The translations under genes and the position numbers were made by a program. This document shows positions 1 to 5,230 of a DNA stretch of 10,995 bases, in pieces. Position 1 is the stretch's first letter; every line of letters begins with the position of its first letter. The stretch covers positions 1 to 10,995 of the forward strand of contig JBAZGG010000021.1 in NCBI GenBank assembly GCA_041653015.1, in the 5' to 3' direction. This DNA comes from JBAZGG01 sp041653015. GTDB taxonomy: Bacteria > Bacillota_I > Bacilli_A > RFN20 > CAG-826. Below the pieces are notes generated by a model, which had not been told where the DNA came from, did no database searches, and saw only the letters and a program-made list of their open reading frames with translations.

Positions 1-65
1 TTTTATAATAATATCTATTATTAATGATTCAATAGTCGACTTCATTATAAATGATATTATTGTTT

Positions 66-92
66 TTGTTTAACAAAACTAATGTGTATAAT
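66..92 (+). promoter_or_regulatory. Candidate promoter of the first flippase gene
   Basis: TTGTTT at 66-71 and a perfect TATAAT at 87-92 are separated by 15 bp, slightly short for a sigma-A promoter. Transcription would begin near 99, giving a leader of about 18 bases before the ATG at 117. The surrounding 116 bases are very AT-rich and show no coding pattern. In AT-rich DNA such matches occur by chance, so this is only a candidate. Confidence 0.35.
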
Positions 93-116
93 GTTAATAA
101 TACTCTGGCAAAATGT

Positions 117-1802
117 ATGCACATAAGTGAAAAGAAATCGATGACTGTAGGCATCTTGCTATCGTACGCAAGTCTGTTCATCGGCATCGTTTTGTCGATT
201 TTTTATTCTTCATTCGTTTTAAAATCAATCGGTTCTGAACAATATGGCATCAGGACTTTTGGCGCATCTATCGTCTCCTACTTAAGCTATTTAGCAGTGG
301 GTATGTCTGGCGCCTATATTCGCTTTCGCTTCTTGCAGAAAAAAGAGAAGGGGCTCGAAGGCGAAAAACATCTCAACGGAATATTTCTTTGGTTCTTCAT
401 CGCCGTCGCCTTATTAGCTCTCATCCTCGGTGCGGTGATCATCGGCTTTTTCTATTGGGGGATCATTCCTTTAAATGAGACATATGGTGCGGATCAAAAG
501 ATGATTCTAATCGTCGTCATGTTCATCATGACATTGAATGTCGCGATCTATTTTCCTCTTTCCGTCTTCCGCCTTTTTATCAATTCCGAAAAGAAATTTA
601 TCTGGCTCAACGCCGTCAATCTCATCGATACGATCCTCTCTCCGATTATCACCATCATCGTCTTAATGGTGGCTCCAGCGGGCAGCGTGGGAGCGGTGGG
701 AGTGACGTGGATATTGCTTTTCTGCAATATCTTTATCTGGGTTTTAAATACCATCTTCGCTCTCATCCCTTTAAAGATGAAGACGACGATGAAATTGAAT
801 AGAGACGATTTCATGCTATTTCGAAGAATTATTGTCTTTTCGCTCATCACCTTTGTGATCACGACATCCACTTCCTTAAATCCGATCACCGACAAAATCG
901 TTCTCGGATTTGCTGTGGACGCTAAAACGGTGACGATCTATCAATTCAGCGCAGTGTTCACAACATATTTATCGGCGATGTGCACGGCTATCTCAGGGGG
1001 GTTTGCCCCGTGGCTCATTCAAGATGTGGTCGATGGCGATATGGACGATGTTGAGCGAACGTATAATCTGTTGTTGAGAATCTGCTATCTCATCGTCGTT
1101 TTTATCGTCGGTGGTTATGTGGTGTGCGGGCAGAGTTTTGTCCAAGCGTGGATCGTCGATGACAGCGGCAGCATTGACGCTATCAGTTCAGCGCAAGGGC
1201 ACGATATCTATTTCTATTCCGTCGTTTTATTGTCCTGCGAACTATTGACCTTTGGTCCAAATATCAGCGTGACTATTCACTGCGCGGCTAATAAGCATAA
1301 GATACCAGCGATTATTTTTGTCGGTGTCTTCGCCTTTAACGTCATCGTTTCCATCGCCGTCGTTCCATTGATTGGTGTCTGGGGTTGTATTATCGCGACG
1401 GTGATATCATATATTATCGAAGCGGTGGCCATCTCCATCTACAATCATAAGGTGATGCACATGCATGTTTTGAAGAGTTGGATGTCCTTGATAAGAGCAC
1501 TTCTCGTCGCCATCTTTCCAATTTTAGCAACATTTGGAATATATTGGCTCATCAACTCGTATTCCGGTATCAATATCGGCTCTTTAAGTGGCAATCAGGG
1601 GATGAATCCATGGTATGAGACTTTAATTCGCGGTGGCACATATGTGATTCTCTTCATCGCCATCGAATTGATCTTTGATCACAAATTCTTAAAAGAATTC
1701 TTCCAAAAGTTTAAATCGAGTAAAAATGTCAAGATTAAGCATGAAGAAGCCGCTATTCAGAGCGAAGCAGCGGTGGATAGCAATCCGATCAACAAAGATT
1801 GA
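117..1802 (+). CDS. Wzx-type polysaccharide flippase (MOP/MATE superfamily membrane protein)
   Basis: Predicted to move undecaprenyl-linked glycan repeat units across the cytoplasmic membrane. The 561-residue protein is almost entirely hydrophobic, with about 12-14 transmembrane segments. It shows family hallmarks: a first helix followed by KSIGSEQYG (about residues 36-44), a charged loop after helix 2, a DKIVLGF segment followed by a Tyr-rich helix (about 259-285), and a long hydrophilic C-terminal tail (about 530-561) rich in Lys, Glu and Ala. The frame is open from an ATG at 51, but 51-116 is AT-rich, promoter-like and would add an atypical N-terminus. I chose ATG 117, which gives the usual short basic stretch (HISEKKS) before helix 1; ATG 141 is the other option. 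No Shine-Dalgarno site is visible for any of these starts. It is one of two flippase domains in the window. Substrate unknown. Confidence 0.88.
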   Translation: MHISEKKSMTVGILLSYASLFIGIVLSIFYSSFVLKSIGSEQYGIRTFGASIVSYLSYLAVGMSGAYIRFRFLQKKEKGLEGEKHLNGIFLWFFIAVALLALILGAVIIGFFYWGIIPLNETYGADQKMILIVVMFIMTLNVAIYFPLSVFRLFINSEKKFIWLNAVNLIDTILSPIITIIVLMVAPAGSVGAVGVTWILLFCNIFIWVLNTIFALIPLKMKTTMKLNRDDFMLFRRIIVFSLITFVITTSTSLNPITDKIVLGFAVDAKTVTIYQFSAVFTTYLSAMCTAISGGFAPWLIQDVVDGDMDDVERTYNLLLRICYLIVVFIVGGYVVCGQSFVQAWIVDDSGSIDAISSAQGHDIYFYSVVLLSCELLTFGPNISVTIHCAANKHKIPAIIFVGVFAFNVIVSIAVVPLIGVWGCIIATVISYIIEAVAISIYNHKVMHMHVLKSWMSLIRALLVAIFPILATFGIYWLINSYSGINIGSLSGNQGMNPWYETLIRGGTYVILFIAIELIFDHKFLKEFFQKFKSSKNVKIKHEEAAIQSEAAVDSNPINKD

Positions 1803-1817
1803 TAAAATCATTATCTT

Positions 1818-1845
1818 TTCATATTTTTTGAAAATATTGTATAGT
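1818..1845 (+). promoter_or_regulatory. Candidate promoter of the TupA-like gene
   Basis: TTCATA at 1818-1823 and TATAGT at 1840-1845 are 16 bp apart, within the 71-bp gap after the flippase stop. Transcription would start near 1852, about 22 bases before the ATG at 1874. No Shine-Dalgarno site lies in that leader. The boxes are imperfect in AT-rich DNA. Confidence 0.35.
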
Positions 1846-1873
1846 CTTTGTATTCAATTTAAAACATCTGAAT

Positions 1874-2779
1874 ATGAAAAAACACAAAATTAACAAAAGG
1901 ATATTGATCGCTCTCTCTTTTTTGCTTCCGGCAAAAGTGAGAAGTCGCTTAGCTTTTAAGCGCAATCACGGCTATGAGCCCGATTTGAATAATCCGCAGA
2001 CCTTCTGTGAAAAATTATTGTGGAGAAAGTTCAATGAAAAAAATGATTTAGGAAGTGAGTTGTTTCCTCACTATTCCAATAAGTTCGACGTGAAGAGAAT
2101 CGTTCATTCTCTCGCCCCCGAATTATATATCGCTAAAGTGTTGTGGCGAGGTGGAAAAATATCACAAGAGATCATCGAATCAATGCCGAATCAATTCATC
2201 ATCAAAGATACTGCTGGATGCGGTGTTTTCATCGTTGACGACAAAGCTAAAATAGATATTGATGCCCTCTGTCTGGATATGAATAGAGCCGCTCATTTAA
2301 AATATGGTGTATGGGGTCACGAATATTGGTATTCGCGGACCAAAAATACATTGATGATCGAGGAATATTTACACGATCTGCACGATTCGGGCGGGCTCAT
2401 CGATTACAAATTCCATTGTTTTCATCGGGCTGATGGTGGTTTCATCTTCTTTTTGCAAGTTGATAAAGGGCGATTTTCTATTCACCGCCGAAATTGGTAT
2501 GATAGCGAGTTTAAAAAGATGCCTTATCGCACGACCATCTTTGAGAATTTTGATGATTCTCTTTTTGATTTAATAAGTGAGAAGCACCTGCGCGAGATGC
2601 TCGAAATCGCTAAAAAATTATCTCGACCATTTTCATATGCACGAATCGATTTATACTACACGGATATGCCAGTTCTGGGCGAGATAACATTTGGTCATGG
2701 TGGTGGCTTTGAGAAAATGGATCAGGAATTGGATGATTTAATGGGTTCGTGCTGGGATATTTGTTTATCTAATAAATAA
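1874..2779 (+). CDS. TupA-like ATP-grasp ligase
   Basis: A 301-residue member of the TupA-like ATP-grasp family, named after a teichuronopeptide synthesis protein of alkaliphilic Bacillus. The family is thought to form amide bonds using ATP, joining amino acids to each other or to uronic-acid-containing glycans. Recognised from the ordered motifs: NPQTFCEKLLW (40-50), a Lys in FIIKD (111) fitting ATP binding, MIEEYL (161-166), IDYKF (176-180), RIDLY (257-261) and GEITF (269-273), where the late acidic residues would bind metal. Length is normal. There is no signal peptide, so it should act in the cytoplasm despite a mildly hydrophobic, basic N-terminus. The ATG at 1874 has no Shine-Dalgarno site. 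It lies 20 bp upstream of a CapA-type gene, a pairing that suggests amino-acid decoration of the polymer. Acceptor and amino acid cannot be read from the sequence. Confidence 0.85.
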   Translation: MKKHKINKRILIALSFLLPAKVRSRLAFKRNHGYEPDLNNPQTFCEKLLWRKFNEKNDLGSELFPHYSNKFDVKRIVHSLAPELYIAKVLWRGGKISQEIIESMPNQFIIKDTAGCGVFIVDDKAKIDIDALCLDMNRAAHLKYGVWGHEYWYSRTKNTLMIEEYLHDLHDSGGLIDYKFHCFHRADGGFIFFLQVDKGRFSIHRRNWYDSEFKKMPYRTTIFENFDDSLFDLISEKHLREMLEIAKKLSRPFSYARIDLYYTDMPVLGEITFGHGGGFEKMDQELDDLMGSCWDICLSNK

Positions 2780-2790
2780 AGTGTAGTAAT
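2761..2790 (+). promoter_or_regulatory. Candidate promoter giving a near-leaderless CapA transcript
   Basis: TTGTTT (2761-2766, inside the end of the TupA-like gene) is 18 bp from AGTAAT (2785-2790), which is preceded by TG at 2782-2783 in the extended -10 position. The ATG at 2800 lies only 9 bases after the -10 box, so a transcript from here would have a leader of a few bases or none. No Shine-Dalgarno site precedes the ATG. Confidence 0.3.
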
Positions 2791-2799
2791 ATTTAAGAT

Positions 2800-3915
2800 A
2801 TGAAAATTCTCTTCTTTTCCGATCTCGTGCCGACTGAAAATAATTGTCACCTTTTTAAGGGCGATTCTTTTGCCACAATTTGTGGAGATGAACTCTTTTC
2901 GTCGATGAGAGAGGCATCGCTAAATGTCATAAATCTCGAATGCCCTCTATACGATGGTGTGCAAAAAATCGATAAATGCGGGCCGATATTAGTAGCTCCG
3001 CGAGAATGTATCAACGCTTTATCTTCAATTCCTCACCCACTCTTTCTTCTCGCTAATAATCACATTCTCGATTGTGGCGAAGAAGGTCTGAAATCAACTA
3101 TTTCTTCGCTCGATGAAAAAGGAATTCCTCATATCGGCGCTGGTCTAGATAAAGCGGAGGCATCTAAGCCATATCATTTTGGCGATGATGTCATCCTCAA
3201 TATCTGTGAGCACGAGTTTTCAATCAACGAGACAGGAGCGACCGCAAATGCTTTTGTCGAACACGAAATATGCAGTGTGATTTCATCTTTCAAAAATGAA
3301 GGCAAAAAAGTTATCGTTATCTATCATGGCGGCCGAGAATATTACCCATATCCGACTCCGCGATTATATGAGAGATGTCATAAGATGGTCGATTGTGGTG
3401 CGGCGCTTGTTCTCGTCGAACACATTCATATCGTGGGAGAGATGGAAAAGTATCGCCAGGGCACGATCGTTTATGGACTGGGCAATTTTGTTTTTAACCT
3501 CGATGTGAAGAGTGATTCGTGGAAGCGTGGCATCGCGGTTGAATATGATGATGTGACGGCGGAGACGCTCATAATCCCAACGATTCAAGATCACGGAAAA
3601 GTTCGCCTTGCTAAAGGGATAGAGCTAAAAGAGATCATCGACGGATTTAATGCGCGAAGTGAACAGATTAAAGATTCCTCATCGATCACTTCTAATTATC
3701 AAAAAGAAAGAGAAGCCGCTATCATTAAATTTTTATGCAAATTAGGTGGATATTCACGTTTAAGAATGGGGATTGAAGTCATCATTTTTAAAGGGTTCTT
3801 TGTCAAGCGCAGATATTCAAAAAAGAAACTGTTATGTATTCTCAATATCATGGAATGCGAATCCCATAACGAAATACTCATTTCAGGAATTAAAGATCTG
3901 ATCGCAAATAAATAG
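2800..3915 (+). CDS. CapA-family protein (PGA_cap metallophosphatase fold)
   Basis: A 371-residue protein of the CapA/poly-gamma-glutamate family, which has a calcineurin-like metallophosphatase fold. The exact reaction of capsule-linked members is unsettled. Visible motifs: SDLVPTE near the N-terminus with Asp8 as the likely first metal ligand, NLECPL (45-50), ANNHILD (85-91), a YHGG segment followed by YPYPTP (175-187), the His-x-His in EHIHIVG (207-213) and YGLGNF (225-230). This matches the short subfamily found in capsule clusters rather than the longer membrane-anchored CapA of Bacillus anthracis. I see no N-terminal transmembrane helix or signal peptide, so it appears cytoplasmic. Residues from about 275 onward form a basic, probably helical extension. 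Two positions differ from the usual pattern: the early Gly-Asp is Ser-Asp, and the residue before His-x-His is Glu. It follows the TupA-like gene by 20 bp, suggesting a joint role. Confidence 0.85.
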   Translation: MKILFFSDLVPTENNCHLFKGDSFATICGDELFSSMREASLNVINLECPLYDGVQKIDKCGPILVAPRECINALSSIPHPLFLLANNHILDCGEEGLKSTISSLDEKGIPHIGAGLDKAEASKPYHFGDDVILNICEHEFSINETGATANAFVEHEICSVISSFKNEGKKVIVIYHGGREYYPYPTPRLYERCHKMVDCGAALVLVEHIHIVGEMEKYRQGTIVYGLGNFVFNLDVKSDSWKRGIAVEYDDVTAETLIIPTIQDHGKVRLAKGIELKEIIDGFNARSEQIKDSSSITSNYQKEREAAIIKFLCKLGGYSRLRMGIEVIIFKGFFVKRRYSKKKLLCILNIMECESHNEILISGIKDLIANK

Positions 3916-3949
3916 ACTGGCAGAGCAGTAAATATTATTGGCGCTCCAT

Positions 3950-3987
3950 CACGATATGCGCTCGCCTAAACTACGCTTGTGTTTTTT
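3950..3987 (+). terminator. Possible imperfect terminator after the CapA gene
   Basis: Downstream of the CapA stop, CAC...GCG (3950-3960) can pair with CGC...GTG (3974-3981) as about eight base pairs interrupted by three single-base bulges. Six T residues follow at 3982-3987. The T-run and position suit a rho-independent terminator, but the stem is poor. Even if inefficient, it would separate the first three genes from the downstream operon. Confidence 0.25.
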
Positions 3988-3989
3988 GT

Positions 3990-4003
3990 ATCCAATAATG
4001 GAT
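3990..4003. repeat. Short inverted repeat ahead of the FtsX-like gene
   Basis: ATCCA-ATAA-TGGAT is a perfect 5-bp inverted repeat with a 4-base spacer, ending 21 bp upstream of the TATAAT box at 4025. Position and symmetry could fit an operator half-site pair, but repeats this short are common by chance and no regulator is encoded nearby. Confidence 0.25.
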
Positions 4004-4024
4004 GCAAATATCTTAATTTGTGTT

Positions 4025-4030
4025 TATAAT
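4025..4030 (+). promoter_or_regulatory. Candidate -10 box of the downstream operon
   Basis: A perfect TATAAT, preceded by GTGTT, lies in the only long intergenic gap (3916-4066). The corresponding -35 region (around 4002-4007, ATGCAA) is a poor match. Transcription from it would begin near 4037, about 30 bases before the ATG at 4067, and could drive the five-gene run to 10713. Confidence 0.4.
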
Positions 4031-4038
4031 AAAGTGCT

Positions 4039-4059
4039 ATGAGTTTATTTGTTAAATAA
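4039..4059 (+). other. Six-codon minicistron upstream of the FtsX-like gene
   Basis: An ATG at 4039 opens a six-residue frame (MSLFVK) closed by TAA at 4057-4059, 7 bases before the ATG at 4067. The TATAAT at 4025 would place this ATG at or very near the 5' end of the transcript, where leaderless initiation is possible. As the main start has no Shine-Dalgarno site, reinitiation after this peptide is conceivable. There is no coding evidence for the peptide itself. Confidence 0.2.
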
Positions 4060-4066
4060 CGCACCG

Positions 4067-5227
4067 ATGAAAAAAATTTTTGAAAATACTGTTTTGCGAA
4101 TCTCATTGATATTTGTGAATATCGTGCTTATTTTTGCATTTTTGTTCGGCGCATCATTCCTTTTGCCGAGCGCTTCTTATGGCGTTATCGCTAATCAATT
4201 AGTCAAGACGACAGAATTTGATACCGGTTTTGTTTTCCAACAGAATGCCGATGATATATCCGATGCGCAAAACGCAAAGTTATTAGACAATCTAAACGCT
4301 CTCAATCTGGGGTATGAAAGATCGTATGATGTATATAATTCGGTGTCTTTCATCGCTGATTCTAGCCAGAAAACTTTTGTTTGTGATGATGCTGGAAAAA
4401 GTTTTGTTACGCCGAGCATAATTTACACCTCTATTCATTCTGAGTGGGTGACGACCAACAAATGTTATTTAGTTGCTGGCACATATGCTTCTTTTGAAGA
4501 TAGTGCTGTCAATCCGCTTTATCTTTCGGCGGCGGCGGCTAGTGCGCTGTTGAGCGATGGTCAAGTCTTTGATGATTTGTTGGGCGGTAGTGTCTATTTC
4601 ATGCAAGGAGAAACGCAAGTCAAATACACCATTGGCGGAGTTATTTCTACGAGCATGGCGCAATCATATGCTCCCATTCTCCAATCGCTCTATGGTTCAT
4701 TTTGTCTCGCCCCCACAAGATTAAATCCGCATCTGCCATATTCTAAAGTTGGACTCATATCTTTTAACACCGCAACATTTCAATCCACTCTATCCAATTT
4801 CTTGAATGCTGAGCGCAGTTCCTTGTCTCGCTATTTGGACAATGTTACAACCGTCTCTATTTCTAATGATTATGTGTTGTCCAGCAATGATTCATTCGCT
4901 TCTTCATACATAAAAATTGTTGATTTCTATAACTCGTGGCTCGTTTTGACCTCTTCCATAGTTCTCTTTGTTCTCGCTTATCTTTTGCTCGCTGTCATCG
5001 CTGTGCTATTTCTAGTGAAGAAAAAACAGAATAAATGGTGGCTTTATGTCTCATTCGCTTCAGTCTATTTGCTATTGATGCTCGCCGGTCGATTTCTATC
5101 GTTTAGCATCGGTGGATTATTTGTCTTTGCCAATGCGCCGACTTTCTTCACTGCCTTTGCGGTGGTGGGGTTGGTTTTCGCGCTGATACTATGCTTCAAC
5201 TTTTGGAAATATTTGAAAGAGGATTAA
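4067..5227 (+). CDS. Membrane protein with FtsX/MacB-permease-like topology, no ATPase partner
   Basis: Function not recognised with certainty. The 386-residue protein has one N-terminal transmembrane helix (about 13-34), a large extracytoplasmic domain (about 35-285) and three C-terminal helices (about 291-317, 325-345, 358-380). This one-plus-three layout is that of FtsX/MacB-type ABC permeases. The extracytoplasmic part also contains stretches resembling the MacB periplasmic core: PLYLSAAAASALL (150-162) and, after GGSVYF, YTIGGVIST (187-195). However, only about seven residues (KKKQNKW) separate helices 2 and 3, too few for the usual cytoplasmic coupling helix, and no ABC ATPase gene is in the window. 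It may be an ATPase-independent relative acting in glycan assembly or export. I chose ATG 4067 (basic MKKIF before the helix) over an in-frame TTG at 4049. It ends 3 bp before the fusion gene, implying co-translation. A Wzz-like polymerisation partner is a weaker alternative. Confidence 0.6.
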   Translation: MKKIFENTVLRISLIFVNIVLIFAFLFGASFLLPSASYGVIANQLVKTTEFDTGFVFQQNADDISDAQNAKLLDNLNALNLGYERSYDVYNSVSFIADSSQKTFVCDDAGKSFVTPSIIYTSIHSEWVTTNKCYLVAGTYASFEDSAVNPLYLSAAAASALLSDGQVFDDLLGGSVYFMQGETQVKYTIGGVISTSMAQSYAPILQSLYGSFCLAPTRLNPHLPYSKVGLISFNTATFQSTLSNFLNAERSSLSRYLDNVTTVSISNDYVLSSNDSFASSYIKIVDFYNSWLVLTSSIVLFVLAYLLLAVIAVLFLVKKKQNKWWLYVSFASVYLLLMLAGRFLSFSIGGLFVFANAPTFFTAFAVVGLVFALILCFNFWKYLKED

Positions 5228-5230
5228 GCG

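Noticed and set aside
6..23. AT-only inverted repeat TAATAAT/ATTATTA with a 4-base loop at the window start
   Set aside because: No G or C pairs and no following T-run. Such repeats are expected by chance in DNA this AT-rich, so I did not call a terminator or operator.
51..116. N-terminal extension of the first flippase from an ATG at 51
   Set aside because: The stretch is AT-rich, lacks the codon pattern of the rest, contains a TATAAT box and adds an atypical N-terminus. ATG 117 fits the family better.
1801..1819. GATAA/TTATC hairpin followed by TTTT after the first flippase gene
   Set aside because: The stem is 5 bp and almost all A-T, too weak to call a rho-independent terminator.
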